Position numbers and translations under genes: made by a program | The notes under the pieces: generated by a model | The model's database searches: none | Told to the model about the DNA's origin: nothing | What the model saw: the letters and a program-made list of their open reading frames with translations, nothing else | NCBI GenBank assembly: GCA_029239355.1 | Contig: JAQZAZ010000009.1 | Location: 1 to 64,000 of the forward strand | Source of the DNA: Sphingobacterium sp. | GTDB taxonomy: Bacteria; Bacteroidota; Bacteroidia; Sphingobacteriales; Sphingobacteriaceae | Direction: 5' to 3' | DNA: 64,000 nucleotides | Shown here: positions 20,408-30,389 of the stretch, piece after piece | Layout: every line of letters starts with the position of its first letter | How positions within the stretch are numbered: position 1 is the stretch's first letter

Positions 20408-22210
20408 ATGAAGATCATAAAACCAATATACATTACCCTTTTTGCACTTATTATGTCAGAAGCTCCTGCTCAGACCACCAGTCACTTGCAAAAAGAAATT
20501 TCCAATGTTGAATCCGCTTTAATACCTCCGGTCCGTTTTGCGGGCGAACCTGCTTGGGATATCACGTCCCGGATGAAATTTTATCATATTCCGGGTGTGA
20601 GTATCGCTGTTATCAAAGATTCCAAAGTCCGCTGGAGTAAGACTTATGGGGTTGTAGATCTCGAATCCAAAGCTCCAGTTACCACAAACACCCTGTTTCA
20701 GGTGGCTTCCATGAGTAAACCAGTAAGCGCTTATGCTGCTCTGAAAGAAGCAGAACTTGGTCGGTTAGCTATCGATACTGATGTAAACCTATATTTAACA
20801 TCATGGAAAGTACCTGATAACGAATGGACTAGGGTAGAAAAGGTCACACTCAAAAATATTGTCAGTCACACTGCTGGTTTTACGGTAAGCGGATTTCCGG
20901 GATATCAGGTTACAGATGCGATTCCCTCGACGGTGGCGGTCCTGAACGGGGCGAAACCAGCCAACACACGCCCAGTCTCTGTTGATAAGTTGCCGGGATC
21001 TGGGTTTCGTTATTCGGGTGGCGGGTACACCGTAATGCAACAGATGCTTATGGATATTGAGGGCAAAGATTATACAAGCATTATGAATGAAAAAGTGCTA
21101 TCACCATTGGGTATGAAAAATAGCACTTTTGCACAGCCACTACCTGCTGAACTGGCTAAGTTCGCTGCAACGGCTTATACTGCGGACGGCAGACGCGTTG
21201 AAGGACGATATCATGTCTATCCGGAGCAAGCTGCGGCTGGCTTATGGTCAACAGCGGAGGATTATGCCAAATTTGTTATTGACATTCAGCGCACACTGGA
21301 TGGGAAAAGCAATCGCATTATTTCAAAAAATGCAGCAAAAGAGTTTACAAGTCCATTTATAGAATCCTATATAGGTTTGGGAGTATTTATCGAAAATTAT
21401 GCCGGATCGGTTTATTTCTGCCATGGCGGTTGGAATGAAGGGTTCAGTTCCTATTTTATCGGCAGCAAAACAAGTGGGGATGGAGTTGTTGTGCTCACCA
21501 ATACCAACAAACCAATGTTTATTAATGAACTTGTCCGTGCCGTCGCTTTAACCTATAAATGGCCCAACTATATTGCACCAGTTAATAAAATTTTGCCATC
21601 AACCGCTCAGGAGTTTAATGGCTACATTGGTCGATATAGATCTGACAAGTATGGGGTAATTAAGGTATATCAGGAAAATGGTAAACTGATGTCCATGCAG
21701 AATCTAGATAGCCCTGTGGAACTTATTAAAGTGGGAGTAGATACATTCGCTATGCGCGATTGGGATTTTAAGGCAGGATTTGTAAAAGCTAAAGCTACAG
21801 GTAAACACGAGCTTGTACAGATTTTACGTGATAAAACGATCCTTTCCCGAAACCCACAGCTCGATAAGGAGGACAAAGTTCCTCTAGAACTAATTTTAGA
21901 AGGACATTTTGAAGCCGGAGTAAAAGCCTATCAACAGGCAAAACAGGCGGACAGCACACATAGATTGCTAGCTGAAGATTTTTTGAATGGAACTGGTTAT
22001 GAACTACTACATCAAAAAAAACTAGCTCAGGCTATCGATATTTTTAGAGTCAATACGATTTTATATCCGACGAGCGAAAATGTATATGATAGTTTAGCTG
22101 AAGCTTATCTGAAAGCAGGCCAAAAAGACAAGGCGAAGCAGAATTATAAAAAGGTGCTCGAAATCAATCCTAGGAACGAAAAAGTAATTAAGACGTTGGA
22201 GAAATTATAA
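20408..22210 (+). CDS. Serine hydrolase (beta-lactamase/class C-like) with C-terminal TPR repeats
   Basis: FQVASMSKPVSA (SxxK), YSGGGYTVMQ, HGGWNEGF; TPR-like NVYDSLAEAYLKAGQKDKAKQNYKKVLEINPRN; start MKIIKPIYI preferred (signal peptide). Confidence 0.9.
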   Translation: MKIIKPIYITLFALIMSEAPAQTTSHLQKEISNVESALIPPVRFAGEPAWDITSRMKFYHIPGVSIAVIKDSKVRWSKTYGVVDLESKAPVTTNTLFQVASMSKPVSAYAALKEAELGRLAIDTDVNLYLTSWKVPDNEWTRVEKVTLKNIVSHTAGFTVSGFPGYQVTDAIPSTVAVLNGAKPANTRPVSVDKLPGSGFRYSGGGYTVMQQMLMDIEGKDYTSIMNEKVLSPLGMKNSTFAQPLPAELAKFAATAYTADGRRVEGRYHVYPEQAAAGLWSTAEDYAKFVIDIQRTLDGKSNRIISKNAAKEFTSPFIESYIGLGVFIENYAGSVYFCHGGWNEGFSSYFIGSKTSGDGVVVLTNTNKPMFINELVRAVALTYKWPNYIAPVNKILPSTAQEFNGYIGRYRSDKYGVIKVYQENGKLMSMQNLDSPVELIKVGVDTFAMRDWDFKAGFVKAKATGKHELVQILRDKTILSRNPQLDKEDKVPLELILEGHFEAGVKAYQQAKQADSTHRLLAEDFLNGTGYELLHQKKLAQAIDIFRVNTILYPTSENVYDSLAEAYLKAGQKDKAKQNYKKVLEINPRNEKVIKTLEKL

Positions 22211-22248
22211 AGGAGCTGTAATAAGCCAATTTTTTCCTAATTTGCAAC

Positions 22249-22515
22249 ATGTCAATGCAAGCAAATACTTATCAATTATTTTCTGGCGGGATTCTGTCTA
22301 TCTGGAAAAATCAAGGAGTATCCTATATTAAGGTTGAGGAACTATCTACAATAGAGGGAATCACTTTTTTTGAGCTCATACCAGATGCTGAACTTTTGGA
22401 TGGCGGTGAGGTAGATACGCTTTATGCTATAGATTCTGAGGATGTGGATGATATGCTATTATTCAGTAAAAATGTTAGGTTTGTCGTTCACAAGATCTAC
22501 TTGGAAGAATATTAA
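22249..22515 (+). CDS. Hypothetical protein, 88 aa
   Basis: Complete ORF, acidic composition. Confidence 0.5.
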   Translation: MSMQANTYQLFSGGILSIWKNQGVSYIKVEELSTIEGITFFELIPDAELLDGGEVDTLYAIDSEDVDDMLLFSKNVRFVVHKIYLEEY

Positions 22516-22605
22516 GCCGAAAATTTGTATAAAATAAGAAACAGCATTCTGAAAATTGGAAATTAGTGATAATTGTAAAGCCTTGCCTATAATGCGTTTA
22601 TTCAG

Positions 22606-23091
22606 ATGACCAAAAAGAGATTCAGTGCCGGAATATTACTGTATAAATGCCAGGGAACAGAAATTTCTTTTTTTCTGGTCCATCCCGGCGGCCCCTTCTT
22701 TGCTAAAAAAGACGAAGGATGGTGGACGGTGCCCAAGGGGGAGGTGGAGGACAATGAAAGTGAACTGGAGGCAGCTAAGAGAGAGTTTCAGGAGGAAACT
22801 GGGTATTTGCCCAGGGGAAGTTTTATACGATTAGATCCTGTTAAGCAAAAAAGCGGAAAAATTGTACTGTGCTGGGCTGTTGAGGGCGACATTGATCCAG
22901 AACGTCTTATCAGTAATAATTTTCAGATGGAATGGCCACCAAAATCGGGTAGGATACAAACTTATCCGGAAATAGACAGTGGCGCCTGGTTTACGATGGA
23001 AGAGGCCAAGAGAAAAATCAATGTGCAGCAAATTTCTTTTCTTGCACAAATAGCGGCTATTTTTGATGCAAGTATTGTAAATAAATCTTAG
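22606..23091 (+). CDS. NUDIX hydrolase
   Basis: Nudix box GEVEDNESELEAAKREFQEETGY. Confidence 0.92.
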   Translation: MTKKRFSAGILLYKCQGTEISFFLVHPGGPFFAKKDEGWWTVPKGEVEDNESELEAAKREFQEETGYLPRGSFIRLDPVKQKSGKIVLCWAVEGDIDPERLISNNFQMEWPPKSGRIQTYPEIDSGAWFTMEEAKRKINVQQISFLAQIAAIFDASIVNKS

Positions 23092-23441
23092 CCTGATTGC
23101 AGATAAGCTTTGTTTTTTTGAATCAATTTTTTTGACAAAGAGACCTCTTATTGTGTAGGTAGCGCTTCAGATTTTTTTAGAAGTTGATTTGGCGCTATGC
23201 CATATTGCTTATCATTACAAAATCGATCAATTTCATTACTGGAAAATACATTGTTAGCCGTAAAGAAAAAGGGAAGAAAAATGTTATTACAGGTGGTTGA
23301 TCAGCGGAACTTGAAAATAATATCTATACCGAATATTGGAATTTATCATTTTTGTGAGATAAGATCTTTTTGGTAGGGAACGAAATGGGACCGAACCAAA
23401 ATTAATTTGTTAAATAACAAAAGGTTGTGCATTTATACGTT

Positions 23442-23576
23442 ATGAAAGAAACTATCTTTCAATTTTTGCTGGTCAATATTCTGATAAGCATAACCCTATC
23501 TGTTCTGTACAAAATTGTTATTAATGACCTGAACTCCGCTGATAATACCCTTTTGAAAGGTTTATCGGTATATTGA
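23442..23576 (+). CDS. Small membrane protein (44 aa)
   Basis: By-eye translation MKETIFQFLLVNILISITLSVLYKIVINDLNSADNTLLKGLSVY. Confidence 0.4.
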   Translation: MKETIFQFLLVNILISITLSVLYKIVINDLNSADNTLLKGLSVY

Positions 23577-23851
23577 ATATATTGATAAATTTGGGTTTTT
23601 CAACGGTATGTCTTGTTGTAATCGTTTTTAGTTCCTTATCATTTTTTCTCAATCAAATTGAAAAAATCAGGTATAATTATTTTTTGTCGTTTTTGACATT
23701 TTCATGGATACCCTTCTTCTGCGTTCTTGTTCTGGGAGGTGAGGTTTTGTTCGACTATTATCGATATGATATCGTACTTCCGCCGCTAAAGCTGCTGCTG
23801 CTTTTTTCAATAGTTTATTCATTATACAGTTGTCGAATTTTTGGAGTTTAG
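23573..23851 (+). CDS. Small membrane protein, TTG start overlapping the previous stop
   Basis: 92 aa hydrophobic ORF; TTGA overlap with preceding small ORF. Confidence 0.45.
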   Translation: MNILINLGFSTVCLVVIVFSSLSFFLNQIEKIRYNYFLSFLTFSWIPFFCVLVLGGEVLFDYYRYDIVLPPLKLLLLFSIVYSLYSCRIFGV

Positions 23852-23901
23852 GAAAAAAGTAGAAAAGATATATAGTTCATGTTATTTTAGCAAACCAAAC
23901 T

Positions 23902-23941
23902 AACAATCGCTATTGATAATAGGATATCAATAGCGATTGTT
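23902..23941. terminator. Bidirectional terminator hairpin (17-bp perfect stem)
   Basis: AACAATCGCTATTGATA-atagga-TATCAATAGCGATTGTT between convergent genes. Confidence 0.85.
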
Positions 23942-23964
23942 TACGATCAGTAGCATATTGGCGC

Positions 23965-24648
23965 TTAGGTCAGTACTTCATCTATTATACCAAATTCTTT
24001 TGCCTCAGAAGCAACCATCCAGTGATCTCTGTCGCTGACATCATGTACTTTTTGATAAGGTTGTCCACTATGTTTGGCAATAATGTCATAAAGTTCTTTT
24101 TTTATTTTCAAAACTTGATTGGCGGTAATCTCTATATCCGAAGCCTGTCCTTGTACTCCACCCAAAGGTTGATGTATCATAACCCGTGCATGTGCTAAGG
24201 CACTCCGTTTACCAGCAGCGCCACCACACAACAATATCGCGCCAAAGGAAAGGGCCATTCCAGTACAGGTCGTTGCGACGTCTGGACTAATTAGTTGCAT
24301 GGTATCGTAAATGCCAAGTCCAGCATAAACTTCCCCCCCAGGAGAGTTAATATACATATGTATATCCTTTTTGGGATCAACGGATTGAAGGAATAATAAC
24401 TGGGCCTGTACGATATTGGCGATATTGGATTCGACGGGCGCTCCCATAAATATAATACGGTCAATCATTAATCGAGAAAATACATCCATCTGCGATACCC
24501 GAAGCTCGCGTTCCTCAGTAATGTATGGCGTCATTGCTAGGGGAGTGCTGATGCGTTCAACGCTAGTAATGTAAGTATCTACTCGATCTTTTGGGACATA
24601 GCAATGCCCGACCGCAAATTTGCGGAACTCATTTTTGTCAATATTCAT
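23965..24648 (-). CDS. clpP: ATP-dependent Clp protease proteolytic subunit
   Basis: GMALSFGAILL (Ser), RVMIHQPLGG (His), SDRDHWM (Asp). Confidence 0.93.
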   Translation of the reverse strand: MNIDKNEFRKFAVGHCYVPKDRVDTYITSVERISTPLAMTPYITEERELRVSQMDVFSRLMIDRIIFMGAPVESNIANIVQAQLLFLQSVDPKKDIHMYINSPGGEVYAGLGIYDTMQLISPDVATTCTGMALSFGAILLCGGAAGKRSALAHARVMIHQPLGGVQGQASDIEITANQVLKIKKELYDIIAKHSGQPYQKVHDVSDRDHWMVASEAKEFGIIDEVLT

Positions 24649-24659
24649 GATATCTGGGA

Positions 24660-24932
24660 TTATGGTTTTCTAAATAGCCGCTTTACTTTTTGGCTAAATC
24701 GTATATGTTTAGGTTGTGAGAATAATGTTTGGTGTATTACTTCAATTTCCTTTTTCAATTGCTTGCGACCAAATTGTTTTATGACACAGTAAGCTTTTTG
24801 TTGCGCAATAACTTTACTGGCCAGGTCCTCGTCCAACAATAATTGGGCATCAAACAACAATGAGTCGCCAGGATCAGTCTCCCCCATAATATGGGTCTCT
24901 ATCTGTAGGGTTTCATTCCATAAAGTCGTCAT
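24660..24932 (-). CDS. Hypothetical small protein between sigma factor and ClpP
   Basis: 90 aa ORF overlapping the sigma factor 3' end by 20 nt. Confidence 0.65.
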   Translation of the reverse strand: MTTLWNETLQIETHIMGETDPGDSLLFDAQLLLDEDLASKVIAQQKAYCVIKQFGRKQLKKEIEVIHQTLFSQPKHIRFSQKVKRLFRKP

Positions 24933-25446
24933 AAACCAAAGATTTTTCTCGAATATTATCTCTTACTTTCTCCAAGCATTTATATTTCTGAACAGTGGCA
25001 CTTCGTACTCCCGAATAACCGAATTCATCTGCTATTTCTTGGAGCGACATTTGGTCATAGTAAAAGCCCTTTAATACCTCCATGCATTTACGTCCTGCAG
25101 TTTCCAAGAATCTCAACAAGCGCTTACTGGAGGGCAATTCGTCGATTGTTAGGGGGATTTCCAAATCATCTAACGGTTGGTTCTGACTCGTTTGACAATA
25201 ACGTTTTAACCATAGGTTCTTGGCCGTCCCAATCAGATAGCCAATGTCATTTTTCAGTACCATTGGATTTAAAATGGCTTTCTCATAATATACAACCAAA
25301 GCATCTTGAAATACATCCTTGGCTTCATCAAAGCTGCCACCCATGCGGCTTATATACTTTGCGACCGCGGGAAACGCACTTTTATATAAATTAATAAAAA
25401 GTGCCTGTCGCCCCGCTACTCGTTTTGATTTGCTAACACCGTGCAT
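24913..25446 (-). CDS. Sigma-70 family RNA polymerase sigma factor
   Basis: FDEAKDVFQDALVVYYEKA (region 2), MSLQEIADEFGYSGVRSATVQKYKCLEKVR (region 4). Confidence 0.85.
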   Translation of the reverse strand: MHGVSKSKRVAGRQALFINLYKSAFPAVAKYISRMGGSFDEAKDVFQDALVVYYEKAILNPMVLKNDIGYLIGTAKNLWLKRYCQTSQNQPLDDLEIPLTIDELPSSKRLLRFLETAGRKCMEVLKGFYYDQMSLQEIADEFGYSGVRSATVQKYKCLEKVRDNIREKSLVYDDFME

Positions 25447-25710
25447 ATAGTTACCTTTTATAACAATGTACCAATTATGGTTAAGGTATCACCTTATATT
25501 TGAAAAAATAATTTTATATCATTAAAGAATAGCTTTTATCAAGCTCAAATGTGTAATTATCATGCATCTTTTTACGAGATAGTAATTTTCGTGACGCTCT
25601 ATAGTGAGCATCTTAACATTCTGAGATTTTGCACTATGGATAAGTTATGATATCAGTACTTAGATTTTGTTTAATAAATTCTCTATTTTTAAAGGGTATA
25701 AAAATAGATC

Positions 25711-26340
25711 ATGACGTTGTCTCAGAAAAGCCTAGCAGCTTTCATAGCGCTATTAAGTTGGGGTGCAATTATTGCACAATTTTTAATCAGTATTAATAAT
25801 TCAACGATTTCGCATTTGGAGCTGATCATTCGTTTTTTTAGCTATTTTACCATTTTGACGAATTTAATGGTTGCAATTAGCTGTACCTCTATTGTACTCT
25901 TACCCAATAGTGCTATTGGACACTTTGCTGTTAAGCTAGTGACGGTCACAGCTGTGACACTATATACTCTTATTGTCGGACTGATCTACAATTTTGTTTT
26001 ACGCTTCTTGTGGCAGCCTACAGGGATAGTTAGGATTATTGACGAAATCCTGCATTTGATTATTCCGATGTTGGTATTAATTTATTGGTGGCGCTCAATT
26101 AATAAACCTTTAATACAATGGCGCTCGATATTTAGTTGGTTGCTTTATCCCATGTTCTATTTACTGTATACCTTGTGGCATGGAGCGTCTTCTGGATTTT
26201 ATCCATACCCTTTTGTTGATGTCTCCGTATTGGGAATAAATCGTGTATTAACCAATAGCCTGAGCCTTTCCTTAGTCTTTTTGCTTTTAGGATTGCTTTT
26301 AATACTAATAACCAGACTGATCGCTAAAAAACGGGGGTAA
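25711..26340 (+). CDS. Pr6Pr family integral membrane protein
   Basis: Multiple TM helices; FFSYFTILTNLMVA, YPMFYLLYTLWHGASSGFYPYPF. Confidence 0.8.
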   Translation: MTLSQKSLAAFIALLSWGAIIAQFLISINNSTISHLELIIRFFSYFTILTNLMVAISCTSIVLLPNSAIGHFAVKLVTVTAVTLYTLIVGLIYNFVLRFLWQPTGIVRIIDEILHLIIPMLVLIYWWRSINKPLIQWRSIFSWLLYPMFYLLYTLWHGASSGFYPYPFVDVSVLGINRVLTNSLSLSLVFLLLGLLLILITRLIAKKRG

Positions 26341-26601
26341 TGATATAGTTAAAATAAGCTATGGTTGATAAATTTTTCTTAACTGGTCTTAACCCCGCTC
26401 TCAGCTATTCTTTTGTACAATCAAAAATTTAAAGGAGTCTTAGGATTATTATTTCTACCCAGTGCATATACCTAATCCAATTATCTAGAAAGGAATATAA
26501 AAGAAGTATAACACGGGCGGGATTATATTATATAAAAAAGGTAAAATAAACAGCTGTATGATTCAACCCTCAGCTTACCCATAACTTATCAGATTTTTAT
26601 G

Positions 26602-26964
26602 TCAGGAGTTTTTCTTTACGACATCAACCATATGATCGAGATCAAAAGGCTTTTCGATAAAATCATCTGCTTTGCATGCGTTCGCTTTTGTCGGCAAGTC
26701 AAAGGATGTGGAAGTTAATACCGCAGATATATCTTCGGTATCAGGATCTGATTTAAGTTCTTCGATAACCTTTGATCCTCTTTTTGTTCCTTTAATGTGC
26801 TCGTCAACAATGACTAGATTGGGGTCAATTTTATCAATTTTTTCGATCGGTTCTGTGGTCAAAGATGAAGTAACATCATACCCTTCGTCTTCCAGAACTT
26901 CGTCCATTATGTTTAGAATATCTTCGTTATCCTGAATAAGCACAATCTTTTTTTTCTTTCTCAT
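26602..26964 (-). CDS. Response regulator receiver domain protein
   Basis: IQDNEDI acidic pocket, VIVDEHIKG phosphoacceptor, ADDFIEKPFDLDHM. Confidence 0.85.
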   Translation of the reverse strand: MRKKKKIVLIQDNEDILNIMDEVLEDEGYDVTSSLTTEPIEKIDKIDPNLVIVDEHIKGTKRGSKVIEELKSDPDTEDISAVLTSTSFDLPTKANACKADDFIEKPFDLDHMVDVVKKNS

Positions 26965-27109
26965 TTTAAAAATTTATTCAAATATATGGAATTCGAAGGC
27001 TTATTTAATGCTGTCTTTCTTATGTTTTATTTGGCCGATCAACGATTTTGCCTGTTCGATTGTTATGTATAAAAAGATCAATAAATTTATAAAATATTTA
27101 ATGTACTGA

Positions 27110-27283
27110 ATGATGAATATTAATTACGATGATCCTAAGGGTATTACAAATGATGCTAAGGAAAAAGAAAAAGATTTGAAAAAGGAAGGAGGTGCTTTCG
27201 GAAACACACCCGAAACCCGGCCTTTATCGAAGGCCATAGTGAAAGAAGATAAGAAAAAAAAATCTGACCAAGGTGATCGATAG
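27110..27283 (+). CDS. Short charged hypothetical protein (57 aa)
   Basis: By-eye translation MMNINYDDPKGITNDAKEKEKDLKKEGGAFGNTPETRPLSKAIVKEDKKKKSDQGDR. Confidence 0.4.
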   Translation: MMNINYDDPKGITNDAKEKEKDLKKEGGAFGNTPETRPLSKAIVKEDKKKKSDQGDR

Positions 27284-27312
27284 CGGGGATACATAGATCG
27301 AAAATATTTTAG

Positions 27313-28047
27313 CTAGTAAAGTTTTTGATCTTTTAGGCAGTAAAAACATCTTCGTTTGGTTTTGCCCAAATGGTTTCGAGTTAGCCTTTCTCCGCATTTC
27401 GGACAGATCGATTTATTATGTACCAACCAATGTTTTTTTAATACAAACTCTCTTTTTCAGTGTAAAAAATCAAAACTGTAATTACGGGCTTCGACAATTA
27501 GTTTGTCTATCAATTTTGCGGGTAATTTTCCGATTAAACTTTCGGGCTGCACCCGGATTCTGAAAAGCACCTCATTTTTAATAATATTGCCGACACCCGA
27601 AAAGATATTCTGATCCAGAAGGGCATCACAAATCATAATATCTGGTAAAGATTTCAATTTTTTCTTTGCTTTTTTGGGATTCCAGATAGGACTCATCACA
27701 TCTGCTTCCCAATCGATTTCGGACAAGAAGATTTTATCAACGATTTTAGCCGAGCAGGTGTAGAAAAAAATACTACCGGTTTCGAATTGTATCATGAAGC
27801 GTAGACTTCTGTCTGTTTTGGTTTGTTGATCAATACTGTAAGAACCGAACATAAGTAAATGAATACGTATGGCCGCTGTATCAAACAGCAAATACAATTG
27901 TTTACCAAAGGTTTTGATATCGGATAGTACTTCATTATTTAACCAATATTTATCGAATTTGGCATTTCCCGAAGTACCTATTACCTTTTCACCTACAAAT
28001 TTTTGGAGATGTTCCTTTATCAATATTATTGAAGGACCTTCGGGCAT
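27313..28047 (-). pseudogene. Fpg/Nei family DNA glycosylase interrupted by an in-frame TGA before the zinc finger
   Basis: N-terminal MPEGPSI; first ORF stops at 27457, but the same frame continues KREFVLKKHWLVHNKSICPKCGERLTRNHLGKTKRRCFYCLKDQKLY* to 27313, restoring the CxxC...CxxC zinc finger. Confidence 0.8.
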
Positions 28048-28305
28048 ATCTTTAGATAACTAAATTGTTATTAATATTTATCCTGACTATACAAAAAAAA
28101 TCTACATTTATTTGAGCCTTTAGTGGTTATTTTCCTTTGGAGAAACAAAGTCTTATCGATTTTTGGTTAAGAACAATGCTCATAGTTCAAAAGTTTTACT
28201 ATAATAACGTTGCTATTGACTTATGGGCGTGACGTAGCCTTTTGTTAAGAATCAATGGGTATCCACAAAATTATTGTGTAAATTAGATGATAATTATCTA
28301 AACGA

Positions 28306-29445
28306 ATGGATTCAAATTTTATCTATCTTGATTATAATGCGACGACACCAGTAGATGAGCGGGTATTAGATGAAATGCTTCCCTTTTTTACAACTTATTA
28401 TGCCAACCCAGCTGGGCTGCACCTGTTTAGCTTAACGATGCAGGATACTATCGAACAAGCAACAGAAGAGATTGCAAGCGCATTTCGTGTCCCATCAAAA
28501 AATATTATCTTCACTTCTGGCGCTACCGAAGGAATCAATTTAGCGATCAAGGGATTTCAGTTTTCTGTCAAGAAACATATTGTTAGTATTGTCACTGAGC
28601 ATAAAGCCGTACTGGAGGCTTGCGTTTTTATGGAGCGGCTGGGTTTTGAAGTCTCTTACCTTGAGGTGGATGACAAGGGAATGCTGGATCTGAATGCATT
28701 GACGGACATTATCCGTCAAGATACGGTGTTGGTTTGTGCTATGCTGGCGAATAATGAAACAGGTGTTATTTTGCCCATAAAAGAGATAAGCGAAATTGCC
28801 CATCAGCGCAACGTGTTCGTTTTGTGTGATGCCACCCAGGCAGTCGGTAAAATACGAATTGATCTCTGTGATCTTGCTGTTGATTTTCTTGTGTTTTCTG
28901 CACATAAATTTTATGGTCCGAAGGGCATCGGAGGACTCTATATTTCCGATCGTGCAAAACAAGATATTTTCCCGCTGATGCATGGTGGTGGACAGCAGCA
29001 GGGATGGCGTGGCGGTACACTCAATACAGCAGGAATCATCGGTATGGCTGCAGCCCTTCGAATTGCTTTTGATGAACTCGAGTGGGATCAACAGCGGGTA
29101 GCTCATCTTAGGGATTCGCTCGAAACTGAACTACTTGATATTACTGGAGCATACCGAAATGGCCATAGTCCCCAACGGCTCTACAATACAACAAACATCT
29201 GTTTTCCCGGTGCGCTTTCCGAACAGCTAATCATTCGGCTCAAGTCGATTTCTGTATCTAGTGGTTCGGCGTGCTCGGCAGTAACTTCCCGTCCTTCACA
29301 CGTACTTAAAGCCATGGGGCTTTCGGATCTGCATGCACTTTCTTCCATTCGATTTAGTCTTGGTAGATTTACCACCGAAGCGGAAATTGACCAAACGCTG
29401 GAGCAAGTCAAACAGCAGGTCCGAAAGCTGAGAAATTTAGCCTAA
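28306..29445 (+). CDS. Cysteine desulfurase (NifS/IscS-like)
   Basis: YLDYNATTPVDERV, SAHKFYGPKGIGGLY (PLP Lys), SSGSACSA (active Cys). Confidence 0.92.
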   Translation: MDSNFIYLDYNATTPVDERVLDEMLPFFTTYYANPAGLHLFSLTMQDTIEQATEEIASAFRVPSKNIIFTSGATEGINLAIKGFQFSVKKHIVSIVTEHKAVLEACVFMERLGFEVSYLEVDDKGMLDLNALTDIIRQDTVLVCAMLANNETGVILPIKEISEIAHQRNVFVLCDATQAVGKIRIDLCDLAVDFLVFSAHKFYGPKGIGGLYISDRAKQDIFPLMHGGGQQQGWRGGTLNTAGIIGMAAALRIAFDELEWDQQRVAHLRDSLETELLDITGAYRNGHSPQRLYNTTNICFPGALSEQLIIRLKSISVSSGSACSAVTSRPSHVLKAMGLSDLHALSSIRFSLGRFTTEAEIDQTLEQVKQQVRKLRNLA

Positions 29446-30389
29446 TGTCCCGTGTTTTCCCGAACTTGAAAAACATGAAGCACCTGTGGAAAAAGTGCAG
29501 CAATACTTTCTCGCACTCCATTTGGTGATCCGGGCAACGTGAGAATAAGCATATGGTCTGCAAACCCCGCAATGCCTCTGGATAGCATTGCCGTCTTGAC
29601 ACGTTGCTGGCCATATTGGCGTGCTGTTTCCATAATACCAGGGATGTTCGTCGTAATATAAGGGGCTACAGTATCAGGTGTAATATCTCGCTCCGAAAGC
29701 CCAGTACCACCGGTAAAAATTAAAAGATCAATTCCTGTTTGCTGATAATATTCTAACCTTTCTGCTATGGCCTCGCGTTCATCTGCAACCACTGAATAGA
29801 CAATATCGTGCAATCCTTGCTGCTCGAGAAGTTCGAAAAGGAGCTTTCCCGAAATATCTTCTTTGTTGCTCTTTGCGACCGAATCGCTACAAACTACGAC
29901 AGCGGCTTTAAGATGCTCGATCCAGGGAAGGGATTCATTACTCTTGCCTCCTCGTTTTTCGAGCAGACGGATGCCTCGGATTTCTACTTGTTTGTCCACA
30001 GGCTTCAGCATATCGTAGATGACCAGTGCTGCGACCGAAGCTCCATGCATGGCTTCTACTTCGACCCCCGTTTTGTATATCGTATGTACCTCGACTTCAA
30101 TATTGATCTCCAATCCGGAAAGGGTATAACGAATTGCAGCATATTCTACCGGCAGAGGATGACAATCGGGGATCATATCGCCTGTCTTTTTTATCGCTAA
30201 CAGAGCCGAAGCACGTGCAAATTCAAATATATCGCCTTTAGGAATCTGTCGTTGCTCGATGAGCTTGATGGTATGTTCGGATGATACCTTTATCGTTGCT
30301 AGCGCAATAGCCTTCCTTAAGGTAGTACTTTTATATGTAATATCGACCATGTTATCTATTCGTTTTCCATTGATGAGTGTTGTCTTCAA
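29442..30389 (-). CDS. moaCB: Bifunctional molybdenum cofactor biosynthesis protein MoaC/MogA
   Basis: N-terminal MoaC (MVDITYK, CHPLP, VEVEAMHGAS) fused to MogA/MoaB-like (TGGTGLSERDITPD, LPGSPNGVRE). Confidence 0.92.
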   Translation of the reverse strand: MKTTLINGKRIDNMVDITYKSTTLRKAIALATIKVSSEHTIKLIEQRQIPKGDIFEFARASALLAIKKTGDMIPDCHPLPVEYAAIRYTLSGLEINIEVEVHTIYKTGVEVEAMHGASVAALVIYDMLKPVDKQVEIRGIRLLEKRGGKSNESLPWIEHLKAAVVVCSDSVAKSNKEDISGKLLFELLEQQGLHDIVYSVVADEREAIAERLEYYQQTGIDLLIFTGGTGLSERDITPDTVAPYITTNIPGIMETARQYGQQRVKTAMLSRGIAGFADHMLILTLPGSPNGVRESIAALFPQVLHVFQVRENTGH

